A DNA stretch of 64,000 nt from positions 2,666,001 to 2,730,000 of the forward strand of contig NZ_QFYQ01000001.1 in the NCBI RefSeq assembly GCF_003254475.1, given 5' to 3'. The notes beneath the pieces are model-generated. The model saw only the letters and a program-made list of their open reading frames with translations, had not been told where the DNA came from and did not search any database. Made by a program: the position numbers and the translations under genes. Each line of letters begins with the position of its first letter. Positions within the stretch are counted from its first letter, which is position 1. This document shows, piece by piece, positions 1-9,072 of this stretch. Source of the stretch: Phenylobacterium soli (GTDB lineage: Bacteria; Pseudomonadota; Alphaproteobacteria; Caulobacterales; Caulobacteraceae).

Positions 1-1
1 C

Positions 2-721
2 TCGATGGGCGTTCCCCTGACGCTCACGCCCGTTGCGCTGCCCGCGGGACTCGACCCGAAGGCCCTGCGCAGCTTCGGACCGGCGGCGATCTACCGCCTG
101 ATCATCCCGAGGTTGTTCGCGGACCATCCGCTGGTCGTCTATCTGGACTCCGACATCGTCGTGAACGGCCTCGACATCGGCCAGCTTGCCGAGGCGGCCC
201 CGATCGACCAGCCCCTCGCCGCCGTGCACGACCGTCACCAGGGCCGCGCCGAGCGCCACCTCGAGCTGCTCGCCCAGATGGCCCTCGATCCGACGACCTA
301 TGTGAACTCCGGGGTGCTCGCGATCCGCCCCGCCCTCATCAGCGAGGATCTGGTGGAGGCCTTTCTCGCCTTCACCCGCGCCTATCCGCAGGCCGCGCAC
401 CCGGACCAGGACTTCCTGAACCGCCACTTCAAGGGCCGCATCGCGCTGGTCGACACGCGCTTCAACCTGCAGCTCGTGGGCTTCGACAAGGAGCTGCTGC
501 GTCCGCTCACCGCCTACCGCGGCGCCATCCTGCACTATTCCGGCAAGATCAAGCCGCTGGACGGCGTCATGAGCCCGGCCCTCGTCCCCTTCTGGGCCCA
601 TGCCCACCGCACGCCGGAGATCCTGGACGGCCAGCTCTACGACGTCAGCCGCTACATCCTCGCCGGGAAGGATCCGGACACGGTCCTGCGCCGCCGGATC
701 GCGCTCGAGGCCGAGGACTGA
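2..721 (+). CDS. Glycosyltransferase family 8 protein, 5' end missing
   Basis: The reading frame is open to the left edge, so the N-terminus lies outside the window and the ATG at position 5 is probably internal. The visible 238 residues hold the GT8 nucleotide-sugar and metal site DSDIVV within VVYLDSDIVVNG, a central NSGVLAIRP segment, and the C-terminal HYSGKIKPLD, which matches the family HxxGxxK motif that contacts the diphosphate. GT8 enzymes are retaining transferases that use UDP- or other nucleotide-sugars, commonly for LPS or surface glycans. The acceptor cannot be told from sequence. The gene points toward clpP and stops about 80 bases from its end. Confidence 0.85.
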   Translation, partial: SMGVPLTLTPVALPAGLDPKALRSFGPAAIYRLIIPRLFADHPLVVYLDSDIVVNGLDIGQLAEAAPIDQPLAAVHDRHQGRAERHLELLAQMALDPTTYVNSGVLAIRPALISEDLVEAFLAFTRAYPQAAHPDQDFLNRHFKGRIALVDTRFNLQLVGFDKELLRPLTAYRGAILHYSGKIKPLDGVMSPALVPFWAHAHRTPEILDGQLYDVSRYILAGKDPDTVLRRRIALEAED

Positions 722-739
722 ACGCCCGCGCCCCAAACG

Positions 740-771
740 AAAAGAGCGCCCGCCGTGCCCGGCGAGCGCCC
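740..771 (-). terminator. Rho-independent terminator of clpP
   Basis: On the minus strand an 11-base-pair stem (two G-U wobbles in RNA) with a 6-base loop is followed by TTTTCG. It lies 28 bases downstream of the clpP stop codon, in the gap between two convergent genes. Confidence 0.6.
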
Positions 772-799
772 TGGAACTCCACCCCTGGAGGGCGCGTCC

Positions 800-1417
800 T
801 CAGCCTTCGCTTTCGCGATGCTCCCAGACGTGGTCGACGAGGCCCCAGTCCTTGGCCTCCTCGGCGGTCATGAAGTAGTCGCGGTCGAGGGTCTCCTCGA
901 CCACCTCGATCGGCTGGCCGGTGTGCTTGGCGTAGAGCTCGTTCAGCCGGCGCTTGGTCTTGATGATGTCCTCAGCGTGGCGCTGGATGTCCGTCGCCTT
1001 GCCGGAGAAGCCGCCGGACGGCTGGTGCACCATGATGCGCGCGCTCGGCAGCGCGATGCGCTGGCCCTTCTCGCCGGCCATCAGCAGGAACGAGCCCATC
1101 GAGGCCGCCATGCCCATGCACAGGGTGATCACCGGGCTCTTGATGTACTGCATGGTGTCGTAGATCGCGAGGCCGCTGGTCACGATGCCGCCGGGCGAGT
1201 TGATGTACATCTGGATCTCTTTCTTCGGGTTCTCCGCCTCGAGATGGAGAAGCTGGGCGCAGATCAGGCTGGCCATGCCATCCTCGATCGGCCCCGCCAC
1301 GAAGACGATCCGGTCCTTCAGGAGACGGGAGAAGATGTCGTAGGCGCGCTCGCCACGGCTGGTCTGCTCCACCACCATCGGCACCAGGCCCAGAGCAGTC
1401 GTCACCGGATCACGCAT
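800..1417 (-). CDS. clpP: ATP-dependent Clp protease proteolytic subunit
   Basis: ClpP forms the tetradecameric serine-protease chamber that works with ClpA or ClpX in the cytoplasm. The 205-residue length is normal for the family. The catalytic triad is visible: Ser106 in GMAASMGS, His131 in MVHQPSGG and Asp180 in LDRDYFM. The NSPGG oxyanion-strand motif is at about residues 73-77. The gene is followed by a hairpin terminator and is divergent from the secreted M20 peptidase. In Caulobacter ClpXP drives cell-cycle proteolysis; clpX is not next to it in this window, so it appears monocistronic here. Confidence 0.97.
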   Translation of the reverse strand: MRDPVTTALGLVPMVVEQTSRGERAYDIFSRLLKDRIVFVAGPIEDGMASLICAQLLHLEAENPKKEIQMYINSPGGIVTSGLAIYDTMQYIKSPVITLCMGMAASMGSFLLMAGEKGQRIALPSARIMVHQPSGGFSGKATDIQRHAEDIIKTKRRLNELYAKHTGQPIEVVEETLDRDYFMTAEEAKDWGLVDHVWEHRESEG

Positions 1418-1593
1418 GTCGGGAAAACCCTTCTAGATATCGCGGGCGGCCCGCATGTCGCGTCCGCACTGTCCCTATGGATATCGCGTGCCTTTGACGG
1501 CTGCGCAAGGCGGCCGAAGCGGAACGCGACACGGCGCCTTGATCCTGGCGCGCGGACAGCCATGGTGAAGGCCTGTTCGGACCGGAGAGTTCC

Positions 1594-2862
1594 ATGCGCA
1601 ATCTGACCTTCGCCGTCGCCGGTGTGGCGGCCCTGCTCGTGACCGGCGCGGCCGAGGCCGCCCCAGCCAAGGCCGCTGCCGCCAAGCCGAGGGACGCGAA
1701 GGTGTGGGCCGCCGCCCAAGCCGCCCGCGAGGGCCAGCTGAAGCTCCTCGAAAGCGTTGTCAACATCGATTCCGGCACCGGTGACGCCGCCGGCGGAAAC
1801 AAGGTGGCCGCGGTGCTGATCCCGCGCCTCAAGGCGCTCGGCATGAGCGTCGAGATCCTGCCGCCCGAAGAGGCCGGCCTGGCCGACAACGTCGTCGCCC
1901 GCCTCTCCGGGACCGGCAAGGGCCGCATCCTGATGATCGGCCACCTCGACACCGTCTTCGGGCCGGGCACGGTGGCCAAGCGGGCCTTCCGCATGGACGC
2001 CGAGCGCGCCTATGGCCCCGGAGTCGACGACGAGAAGGGCGGCGTGGTCGAGGGCGTTACCGCCCTGGAGATCCTCAAATCCCTCGGCTTCAAGGACTTC
2101 AAGGAGATCGTCTTCCTGATCGAGAGCTCCGAGGAGCGCGGCTCGCCGGGTACGCGCAGGCTCATCGATCGCCTGCTGAAGGACGCCGACGTCGAGCTCA
2201 ACCTGGAGCCCGGCGATCCGCCGGACGCCGTCACGGTCTGGCGCAAAGGCTCGACGACCTTCCACATTGACGTGAAGGGCCGCGCCGCCCACGCCGGCGT
2301 CGCGCCGCAGGACGGCCGCAACGCCGCGCTCGAGCTGATCCACCAGATCCGGGCCGACGACGTCTTCCCGAAGTCGGGCGAGGGGCTCACGGCCAACCTG
2401 ACCGTCATCACGGCCGGCACGCGCAACAACATCATTCCGGAAGACGCCCAGGCCCTGATCAACGTCCGCACGCGCACGCCGGGCCAGGTCGAGGAGGTCC
2501 AGTCGGTCCTGGAGAAGAACGCTCAGACCACGGCGATCCCCGACACCAAGGTCACGGTCAGCCGCGAACCGGCCTTCCCGCCCCTGCCCAACAATCCCGC
2601 CACAGAGGCGCTGGCCGCCCGGGCCGAGGCGATCTACGCGGGTCTCGGCCTGCAGCTTGCGCGCGGCGGCAACGGCGGCGCCTCCGAATCCGCCCTCGCC
2701 GCCGACGCCGGCGTCGCGGCGCTCGACGGCCTCGGGCCGGTCGGCGGCGGCTTCCATTCCGACAAGGAATACCTCGAGCTGAAGACGCTCACCCCGCGGC
2801 TCTATCTGCTGACCAAGCTCCTCATGGACCTCGGCCACACGCCGCCGCCGCGCATGAAGTAG
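1594..2862 (+). CDS. Secreted M20 family metallopeptidase (glutamate carboxypeptidase-like)
   Basis: The 422-residue protein opens with an Ala-rich signal peptide ending near AEAAPA at about residue 23, so it is probably periplasmic. It carries the M20 di-zinc landmarks: GHLDTVFGPGT near residue 116, DDEKGG near residue 144 and the general-base pair SSEERGSPG near residue 178, followed by a dimerisation domain with the RAAHAG sequence. The pattern resembles carboxypeptidase G2, which removes C-terminal glutamate from folates and peptides, but substrate choice inside M20 cannot be read from motifs. It is divergent from clpP and convergent with the DsbA-like gene. Confidence 0.9.
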   Translation: MRNLTFAVAGVAALLVTGAAEAAPAKAAAAKPRDAKVWAAAQAAREGQLKLLESVVNIDSGTGDAAGGNKVAAVLIPRLKALGMSVEILPPEEAGLADNVVARLSGTGKGRILMIGHLDTVFGPGTVAKRAFRMDAERAYGPGVDDEKGGVVEGVTALEILKSLGFKDFKEIVFLIESSEERGSPGTRRLIDRLLKDADVELNLEPGDPPDAVTVWRKGSTTFHIDVKGRAAHAGVAPQDGRNAALELIHQIRADDVFPKSGEGLTANLTVITAGTRNNIIPEDAQALINVRTRTPGQVEEVQSVLEKNAQTTAIPDTKVTVSREPAFPPLPNNPATEALAARAEAIYAGLGLQLARGGNGGASESALAADAGVAALDGLGPVGGGFHSDKEYLELKTLTPRLYLLTKLLMDLGHTPPPRMK

Positions 2863-2874
2863 GATCGCGACGCC

Positions 2875-3513
2875 TCACGCGGCGATGCGCGCAATCCAGT
2901 CCTTGAGCACCGCCACCACCTGATCCGGCGGCGCATAGCCGCGCGTGACCACGCCATAGACGCCCTCCTCGTTGGGCCCGGCCACGAGGGTTGGGAATCC
3001 CGTCGCTCCGGCGCGCTGGGAGATGGCGTAGTCGCGCCAGGTCTCCTGCTTGGCCTCCTCGCTCGACCAGTCGGCGAGGAACGCCTCGCGGTCGAGCCCG
3101 AACTCGGCGGCCAGGTCGGCCAGCACCTCGCCGTTCGTGACATCGCGGCCCTCGGCGTAGAACGCCCGCTGGACGCGGCCGAGATAGCTCGCCGCAAGCT
3201 CTTCGCCCTGGCGGCGGACCACAACCACGGCCCGCGCGGCGGGATCGGTGTCATAACGAAAGCCCTCGTGATCGAGGGCATGTTCGTGGAACGGCAGCCC
3301 CGTCGCCTCGTGGACGTGCGTCCAATGGCCGGCGACCTCGCGCTTGGCCGCCTCGGTCATCTCCTGCTCGGTGCCAGGACGAAGGCCGCCCATGATCACT
3401 CGCACCGGCAAGCCGCGGCCGAACGCCTTGCGGATCTCCTCGATGGCTGGCGAGAACCCGTAGCACCAGGAGCACATCGGGTCGGCGAAGTAGATGAGGT
3501 GCGGCTCTTCCAT
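2875..3513 (-). CDS. DsbA family oxidoreductase (FrnE-like)
   Basis: The 212-residue protein starts with a thioredoxin-fold strand and the redox motif CSWC in ADPMCSWCYGFSP. The helical insert and the GFPTLV cis-proline loop near the C-terminus (TGFPTLVAG) fit the DsbA/FrnE group. There is no signal peptide, so it is likely a cytosolic thiol-disulfide oxidoreductase or an isomerase of the same fold. The ATG at 3513 is chosen because AGGAGG lies six bases upstream; a longer frame beginning at 3576 adds unrelated-looking sequence. It lies downstream of the alternative oxidase on the same strand, 134 bases away. Confidence 0.85.
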   Translation of the reverse strand: MEEPHLIYFADPMCSWCYGFSPAIEEIRKAFGRGLPVRVIMGGLRPGTEQEMTEAAKREVAGHWTHVHEATGLPFHEHALDHEGFRYDTDPAARAVVVVRRQGEELAASYLGRVQRAFYAEGRDVTNGEVLADLAAEFGLDREAFLADWSSEEAKQETWRDYAISQRAGATGFPTLVAGPNEEGVYGVVTRGYAPPDQVVAVLKDWIARIAA

Positions 3514-3647
3514 GATGGGCCTCCTGGCGCGAAGCATCGCCCCGATCCGCCCATCCGTCACGCAAAACCCCGACAAAAACAGGGCCGCCGCGCCCGGGTT
3601 CGACCCCCCGGCGCGGTGGCTCCGTTCGTCTCAAGTCCTGAGATCGC

Positions 3648-4337
3648 TCAGGCGGCGGCCTTCCAGTTCGGCTGCAGCACCTCATGCGGCGGGCACGGCG
3701 CGGTCTCGGTCACCGGCAGGCCGGCGATCTCGTTGGCGAAGCCGTGGTTCACGTCCCGATGGTGGGCCTCGTCGGCGCGCACCACCAGCACCACGTCGCG
3801 CAGCGTGGCGTCGGCCGAGAGGGCCCAGTAGCGCTTGGCGATCTCAGGGGCCGGCACGTTGGCCGAACGGCCCTCGTCGATCTCGGCGAGGTAGTGGGTG
3901 TAGCTGATCACCGCCTCTTCCTCGAAGTAGCCGACGACCCGGTGCGCGGTCTTCGACGAGACCAGGTAGAGGCCGAAGAAGAACAGGTAGAAGACCCATT
4001 GCACGGCCACCACGACGAAGCGCTCGAACAGGGTCGGCTTGCACACCTCGATGAAGGTCATCAGGTGCATGCGCTCGTTCTCGGCCTCGTCCATGAGCGT
4101 CTTGATCCAGCCCCGGTCGTCTTCCATCCGGCGCAGGCACTTCAGGTGGTTCAGGGTCGCGCCCACCATGCCGGGCACGGCCGCTACGGTCTCGAGCACG
4201 ACGGCGCGGTGGCCATAGCGCTTTGCGAAGAAGGTGTCGGCGCAGAAGCGCAGGGCCTTCACGAAGCCATAGGCGACGCGGTCGGACAGGCCCTTGGGCC
4301 GGTGGTGCACGGTCAGGTCGACAGCCGGAGCGGTCAT
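3648..4337 (-). CDS. aox: Alternative oxidase (cyanide-insensitive ubiquinol oxidase)
   Basis: AOX is a membrane-bound di-iron protein that passes electrons from ubiquinol to oxygen without pumping protons. All six expected iron ligands are present in four helices: Glu49 in [10 protein letters not shown], Glu88 and His91 in ENERMHL, Glu140 in [13 protein letters not shown], and Glu190 and His193 in RADEAHH. A hydrophobic stretch, [19 protein letters not shown], lies between the second and third helices. The 229-residue length fits bacterial AOX, which lacks the plant N-terminal extension. The start at 4337 is supported by the AAGAGAGAG tract upstream; the frame further upstream to 4622 is not protein-like. 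Confidence 0.93.
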   Translation of the reverse strand: MTAPAVDLTVHHRPKGLSDRVAYGFVKALRFCADTFFAKRYGHRAVVLETVAAVPGMVGATLNHLKCLRRMEDDRGWIKTLMDEAENERMHLMTFIEVCKPTLFERFVVVAVQWVFYLFFFGLYLVSSKTAHRVVGYFEEEAVISYTHYLAEIDEGRSANVPAPEIAKRYWALSADATLRDVVLVVRADEAHHRDVNHGFANEIAGLPVTETAPCPPHEVLQPNWKAAA

Positions 4338-4678
4338 TTCAAACTCTCTCTTACTCGCCGGTGGGGGCCGGCCGCGCCCCTGCGCGACCGATGACGAGGA
4401 GATATTCCGGCGAGGTCCGTGCCGGTATTCGGGATCAACCCTTACGTGAAACCCCTCATGTCCAGCTTGCATCCCAAGTCGAGGTCGACCGGCGCTCTGG
4501 GGGTGCATGTCATTTGAGGGACCGGCTGGCTCTCGCCGCCCCAGCGGTGAGTGGTGATTCGCGCGCGCCAAGTCGCGCCACAGCAACGCGGCCAGTCGAG
4601 TCGTCCACAGGCACGGTTTCACCTGCGGGAACCTTCGGCGGGGTCGTACGCTGAAGCTTATCGCGAAGGATGGAGCGA
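4338..4678. promoter_or_regulatory. Divergent intergenic region between aox and a small gene
   Basis: This 341-base stretch holds no convincing gene and must contain the promoters of aox (leftward) and the small 70-residue gene (rightward). I looked for an FNR/FixK-type box and found only one half, TTGATCCCGAATAC on the minus strand near 4430, whose second half is poor. No terminator or RNA structure stands out. Confidence 0.4.
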
Positions 4679-4891
4679 ATGGTCCAATACGCGGTGACGC
4701 TCAAGGACGGCGACTGGACCGTCTTCAAGGACGGCGAGGCCATCGAGCGCGGGCTCACACGCTCGGCCGCCATCCAGATGGCCAAGGACCTGGCGTTCGA
4801 GGACGAAGAGCGCGGCGTGACCGTCGAGCTCCTGATCCAGGGCTATTATGGCGACATGTCCCGCCGGCTGAGCGGCGGGACAGAGGAGTAG
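4679..4891 (+). CDS. Small DUF2188-like conserved protein
   Basis: The 70-residue protein begins [19 protein letters not shown], a short beta-meander reminiscent of DUF2188-type proteins, followed by a helix rich in Ala and acidic residues. No catalytic residues or membrane segment can be seen. The ATG at 4679 is preferred to the in-frame ATG at 4670 because AAGGA sits eight bases before it, and that AAGGA overlaps the earlier ATG. It is divergent from aox and convergent with the DUF6481-like gene, two bases apart. Family assignment is by resemblance only. Confidence 0.7.
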   Translation: MVQYAVTLKDGDWTVFKDGEAIERGLTRSAAIQMAKDLAFEDEERGVTVELLIQGYYGDMSRRLSGGTEE

Positions 4892-4893
4892 GC

Positions 4894-5253
4894 TCAGCCG
4901 CGACGGGACGCGGACTTGGCCTCGCGGCGGGCGCGCGCTTCGGCCTTGGCGGCCGCCTTGCGATCCTTGCGTTCCTGACGCTTCAGCTCCAGTTGCAGCT
5001 GCTCGTCATTGGCCATCGCCTCCTGGCGCTCGGCCTCGGCCTGCTCGGCGCGGATGCGCGCCTCTTCCTTCTCGGCGGCCCGCCTGGCGCGGATTTCCTC
5101 GAGTTCCCGGGCCTTCTTCTGGGCGCTGGTCTCGAACTCGGCCGGCCGGACGGTGGGCTTCGGCTTGAACTTCTCTAGCAGGGCTTTCCGCGCTTCGGCC
5201 TGGCTATTCAGGCGTTCGGAGAAGCCCCCGATCTTGGGCTCACGCATGCTCAA
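4894..5253 (-). CDS. DUF6481-like highly charged coiled-coil protein
   Basis: The 119-residue protein has an N-terminal segment of the type EPKIGGFSERLNSQAEARKA and then an almost uninterrupted Ala/Glu/Arg/Lys helix, which is the make-up of the alphaproteobacterial DUF6481 proteins. It has no cysteines, membrane segment or enzymatic motif. The long charged helix suggests a coiled coil or nucleic-acid association, but function is unknown. It stands alone on the minus strand upstream of nothing obvious and downstream of ndk, 93 bases away. Confidence 0.75.
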   Translation of the reverse strand: MSMREPKIGGFSERLNSQAEARKALLEKFKPKPTVRPAEFETSAQKKARELEEIRARRAAEKEEARIRAEQAEAERQEAMANDEQLQLELKRQERKDRKAAAKAEARARREAKSASRRG

Positions 5254-5308
5254 TGTGGGTTGGTCTCAAGGTTCCGCGCCAAAACCCCCCGGGCGCAGGT
5301 CGGGTTGC

Positions 5309-5335
5309 CGGCGGACCGCAAAGAACGGCCCGCCG
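5309..5335 (-). terminator. Hairpin downstream of ndk, possible terminator
   Basis: A 10-base-pair stem (one wobble) with a 7-base loop lies 12 bases past the ndk stop codon on the minus strand. It is not followed directly by a T run, so intrinsic termination is uncertain. Confidence 0.35.
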
Positions 5336-5346
5336 CGCGTGTTCGG

Positions 5347-5766
5347 TTAGCCGACGATCTCGGCGTCGGTGAAGAACTGGGCGATCTCGAGCTTGGCGTT
5401 GTCGAGGCTGTCGGAGCCGTGCACCGAGTTCTCGCCGACGTTGTTTGCGTAAAGCTTGCGGATGGTGCCCGGGGCGGCCTGCTCGGGGTTAGTGGCGCCC
5501 ATCACTTCACGGTAGCGCGCCACGGCGTTGTCGCCTTCCAGCACCTGCACGACCACGGGGCCCGAGGTCATGAACTCCACGAGCTCGCCGTAGAACGGGC
5601 GCTCGCTGTGGACTTCGTAGAACTTCTTGGCCTGGGCGTCGGACATGCGGATGCGCTTCTGGGCGACGATGCGCAGGCCGGCGTCCTCGATCACCGCATT
5701 GATCTTGCCCGTCAGGTTCCGCTTCGTGGCGTCGGGCTTGATGATCGAGAAGGTGCGTTCGGTCAT
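5347..5766 (-). CDS. ndk: Nucleoside diphosphate kinase
   Basis: Ndk transfers the gamma-phosphate between nucleoside tri- and diphosphates through a phosphohistidine. The 139 residues match the usual length of the bacterial enzyme. Visible landmarks are the N-terminal [10 protein letters not shown] with Lys10, the [13 protein letters not shown] loop, and the active-site NSVHGSDS with His116. The start at 5766 follows a short leader, and the gene is followed by a hairpin. It is divergent from the ABC-F gene across roughly 270 bases. Confidence 0.97.
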   Translation of the reverse strand: MTERTFSIIKPDATKRNLTGKINAVIEDAGLRIVAQKRIRMSDAQAKKFYEVHSERPFYGELVEFMTSGPVVVQVLEGDNAVARYREVMGATNPEQAAPGTIRKLYANNVGENSVHGSDSLDNAKLEIAQFFTDAEIVG

Positions 5767-6039
5767 GGTCTAATTGGACTTCCAAGGATGGGAGGAGCAG
5801 CGCGGGCGTCGGCCCGCGAGGTGGCGGGCTCTATAACCGCAAGGCCTCCGCTCGCCAAGGCGCCCCGACGACACGGCCATTATCCACATCCCTGTGACGG
5901 CTGCGCGACTTCTGCTATGGACCGCCTCGGGTCAGGCCGGCGGCGCGGCTTCACACATTCCTGGCCCATCCGCCCTTCCCGCATTTCCTGCGTGAGCGCG
6001 CGAGTGCGCGCGCCCGCCCGATCCCTGTCTCCCGTTCAG

Positions 6040-7914
6040 ATGCTTCAGATCCACGACCTCGTCTTCGACGCCTGGGGGCGTCGCTTCTTCGACCACGCCA
6101 CCGTCACCCTGCCCAAGGACGCCAAGGTGGGGCTTGTCGGGCGCAACGGCGTCGGCAAGTCCACCCTGTTCAAGCTGATCCTCGGCCAGCTGACCCAGGG
6201 CGACGGCGACATCGGCGTGCCGCGCCTGGCCCGCATCGGCTCGGTGGACCAGGAGCATCCGGCGACGCCCGTGCCGCTGCTGGAGACGGTGCTCGCCGCC
6301 GACGTCGAGCGGGCCAGCCTGCTCACCGAGCTGGAGACCGCCGCGCCCGAGCGGATGGGCGAGATCTACGCCCGCCTGATCGACATCGACGCCGACCGGG
6401 CCCCCGCCCGCGCCGCCGAGATCCTCGCGGGCCTCGGCTTCTCGCAGGCCGATCTCCTGCGTCCCATGGCCGAATTTTCCGGCGGCTGGCGGATGCGTGT
6501 GGCCCTCGCCGCCTCGCTGTTCGCCGAGCCGGACCTGCTCCTGCTCGACGAGCCGACCAACTACCTCGACCTCGAGGGCGCGCTCTGGCTGGAGGCGCGC
6601 CTACGGAAATATCCGCACACCGCCATCGTCATCAGCCACGACCGCGAGCTGCTGAACAACTCCGTCGACCACATCCTGCACCTGCGCGACGGCAGGCTCG
6701 ACCTCTATCCCGGCGGCTACGACAGCTTCGAGCATCAGCTCAGCGAGAAGCTGCGCCTGCAGGAAGCGGCGCGCGTGAAGATCGAGGCCAAGCGCGCCCA
6801 CATGCAGTCGTTCGTCGACCGCTTCCGGGCCAAGGCCACCAAGGCCCGCCAGGCCCAGTCGCGGCTCAAGGCGATCGCCAAGCTGCCGGCGGTCGCCGCG
6901 GTCATCGAGGAAGGCGTCGCTCCGTTCACCCTGCCCTCGCCGGAACGGCCCCTGCCGCCGCCCCTGCTGCGGCTCGAGAACGCAGCCGTCGGCTACGGGG
7001 GGCCGCCGATCCTGAAGAAGCTCGACCTGCGCCTGGACATCGACGACCGCATCGGCCTGCTCGGCGTCAACGGCGCGGGCAAGTCGACCTTCGCCAAGCT
7101 CGTCGCCGGCGCCCTGCAGCTCGAAAGCGGCCAGATGCACCGCTCCGGAAAAATGCGGGTGGGCTGGTTCCACCAACACCAGATCGAGGCGATGGACCCG
7201 ACGGACACGCCGATGGAGATCATCCGGCGCGCCCTGCCCGAGGCCACCGAACCTCAGCGCCGCTCGAAGCTCGCCCAGTTCGGCCTCGGGTTCGAGAAGC
7301 AGTCGACGACCGTCTCCAACCTCTCGGGCGGCGAGCGCGCGCGTCTGCTCCTCAATCTCGTGGCCATGGAGGCGCCGCACCTCCTGATCCTCGACGAGCC
7401 GACCAACCACCTCGACATCGACAGCCGCCGGGCCCTGCTCGACGCGCTGAACGACTACGAGGGGGCCGTGATCCTCATCACCCACGACCGCTCGCTGATG
7501 GAGCTGGTGGCCGACCGGCTGTGGTTGGCGGCCGACGCGACCATCGCGCCGTTCGACGGCGACATGGAGGATTACGCCCGCTACGTCCTCGAGCGGGCCC
7601 GCGCCGCGATCCGCGCTCCGACCCAGCTCACGGCAGAGCCGGAGGCGCCGGCCCCGCCTCCCCCGCCGACGCCGTCCCGCAAGGCGCCGACCGGCAACCT
7701 CCGCCGTCGGGCCGAGGCCGCCGAGGCGGCGCTCGCCCGCGCCACCCAGGCGCTGGAGGCGATCGACGCCGAGCTCCTTTCGCCGGCGACCTTCTCGGGC
7801 GATCCGGCCAAGGCCGCAGAGCTCGGGCGCAAGCGGGCGGCGGCTCATGCCGCGCTCGAGGCCGCAGAGCTCGAATGGCTGGAAGCCCAGGAGGCCTACG
7901 ACGCGGTGAAGTAG
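6040..7914 (+). CDS. ABC-F family ATP-binding protein
   Basis: The 624-residue protein has two ABC ATPase domains and no membrane domain, the ABC-F arrangement of soluble ribosome-associated factors such as EttA and Uup. Domain 1 has Walker A GRNGVGKS (34-41), signature FSGGW (about 147) and Walker B LLLLDEPTNYLD. A charged helical linker follows (about 225-285). Domain 2 has GVNGAGKS (about 343), LSGGE (about 427) and LLILDEPTNHLD. The C-terminus holds a Pro-rich linker and a predicted coiled coil of about 80 residues, which resembles Uup more than EttA. The ATG at 6040 is chosen because the frame upstream, back to 5260, is antisense to ndk. Confidence 0.92.
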   Translation: MLQIHDLVFDAWGRRFFDHATVTLPKDAKVGLVGRNGVGKSTLFKLILGQLTQGDGDIGVPRLARIGSVDQEHPATPVPLLETVLAADVERASLLTELETAAPERMGEIYARLIDIDADRAPARAAEILAGLGFSQADLLRPMAEFSGGWRMRVALAASLFAEPDLLLLDEPTNYLDLEGALWLEARLRKYPHTAIVISHDRELLNNSVDHILHLRDGRLDLYPGGYDSFEHQLSEKLRLQEAARVKIEAKRAHMQSFVDRFRAKATKARQAQSRLKAIAKLPAVAAVIEEGVAPFTLPSPERPLPPPLLRLENAAVGYGGPPILKKLDLRLDIDDRIGLLGVNGAGKSTFAKLVAGALQLESGQMHRSGKMRVGWFHQHQIEAMDPTDTPMEIIRRALPEATEPQRRSKLAQFGLGFEKQSTTVSNLSGGERARLLLNLVAMEAPHLLILDEPTNHLDIDSRRALLDALNDYEGAVILITHDRSLMELVADRLWLAADATIAPFDGDMEDYARYVLERARAAIRAPTQLTAEPEAPAPPPPPTPSRKAPTGNLRRRAEAAEAALARATQALEAIDAELLSPATFSGDPAKAAELGRKRAAAHAALEAAELEWLEAQEAYDAVK

Positions 7915-7985
7915 CGGACTTTCTTCAGGAACCGGGCGCCGCGCTCGGGCATTGCCCGCCCGTTTCCACCGCCAAAGGAATCGAC

Positions 7986-9047
7986 ATGCCCCGCTCCGTG
8001 TCCAAGCTGGTGTGGCAGGCCGCTCCGATCGCCATGCTCGCCGGAGCCGGCGTGCTCGCGCTGCGGGGGCCGGAGCCAGGACGCGGCAAGGCGAGGTCGG
8101 GCGGGGCCGGCCGGGGCCGCCGGGCGTCCTCGCCGCTGCAGATCCCGCTGAAGGGCTGGAAAGACATCCTGATCCGCACGCGCAAGGAGTTCGCCGACGA
8201 TCAGGTGCCGATGATCGCAGCCGGCGTGAGCTTCTACACCCTGCTGGCGCTGTTCCCGGGCCTCGCCGCCTTCGTCGCCCTCTACGGCCTGTTCGCCGAC
8301 GTCGCCGAGGCCCAGCACCACCTGCAGGTCCTGTCACACATCCTGCCCGGCGGGGCGCTCAAGTTCATCGGCGACCAGATGATCCGCATGGCCGCGGCCC
8401 AAAAGGGCGGGCTTTCCCTGACCTTCGTCGTCGGCCTCCTGACCTCGATCTGGAGCGCCAATGGCGCGGTCAAGGCGCTGATGACCGGGCTCAACATCGC
8501 CTATGAAGAGGAAGAAGGCCGAAGTTTTGTCCGCAAGACCCTGATCTCGCTGGCCTTCACCCTGGGTCTTCTGGTGTTCGGCACGGCCGCCATCACCGTG
8601 CTCGGCGCCGGGCCGGCCGTGGAGAGCTACGTCGGCCATCACGCCGCCCTGGTGCTCAACCTGATCAGCTGGCCCGTGCTGCTGGTGGCGATGGCGGCGG
8701 GCATCGCCCTGCTCTATCGTTTCGGCCCCAGTCGGGACCCGGTGCGCTTCCAGTGGATCTCCTGGGGCAGCGGTGTGGCCGTGATCGCCTGGCTGGGAGT
8801 GTCGGCCCTGTTCTCGCTCTACGTCGGCAACTTCGCGCACTACGACAAGACCTACGGGTCCCTCGGCGCGGTCGTCGGCTTCATGATGTGGAACTGGCTG
8901 TCCAACCTGATCATCCTGGCGGGCGCCGAACTCAACTCCGAGGTCGAGCACCAGACGACGGTGGACACCACGGTCGGCGCGCCCAAGCCCATGGGCCTGC
9001 GACGCGCCAAGATGGCCGACACCCTGGGCGCGGCCCAAAAGGCCTGA
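7986..9047 (+). CDS. YihY/BrkB family inner-membrane protein
   Basis: The 353-residue protein shows the YihY/virulence factor BrkB fold: an N-terminal cytosolic segment, then about six transmembrane helices beginning at MIAAGVSFYTLLALFPGLAAF, with the conserved GVSFY near residue 80 and the SIWSANGAVKALM segment. The family was once called RNase BN by mistake; no nuclease motif is visible. The first 25 residues also form a possible short membrane helix followed by a Gly/Arg-rich linker. The ATG at 7986 is preceded by AAAGGAA at good spacing. It follows the ABC-F gene by 71 bases and may share its transcript. Confidence 0.9.
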   Translation: MPRSVSKLVWQAAPIAMLAGAGVLALRGPEPGRGKARSGGAGRGRRASSPLQIPLKGWKDILIRTRKEFADDQVPMIAAGVSFYTLLALFPGLAAFVALYGLFADVAEAQHHLQVLSHILPGGALKFIGDQMIRMAAAQKGGLSLTFVVGLLTSIWSANGAVKALMTGLNIAYEEEEGRSFVRKTLISLAFTLGLLVFGTAAITVLGAGPAVESYVGHHAALVLNLISWPVLLVAMAAGIALLYRFGPSRDPVRFQWISWGSGVAVIAWLGVSALFSLYVGNFAHYDKTYGSLGAVVGFMMWNWLSNLIILAGAELNSEVEHQTTVDTTVGAPKPMGLRRAKMADTLGAAQKA

Positions 9048-9072
9048 CCAGGGCGCCTGACAGGGCCAAGCC

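Noticed and set aside
1402..2838. A 478-codon minus-strand frame opposite the M20 peptidase gene
   Set aside because: The sense strand has the signal peptide and metal-site motifs of a complete peptidase, and the antisense frame has none.
4405..4445. FNR/FixK-type site upstream of aox
   Set aside because: Only one half-site (TTGAT) is good; the other half, AATAC where ATCAA is expected, is too poor to support.
5260..6039. N-terminal extension of the ABC-F protein
   Set aside because: The extension is antisense to ndk and does not resemble ABC-F proteins, which begin right at the first ATPase domain, as the ATG at 6040 does.
6601..8337. A 578-codon minus-strand frame opposite the ABC-F gene
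   Set aside because: It lies opposite an ABC-F gene with both ATPase domains intact and has only Arg/Gly-rich sequence.
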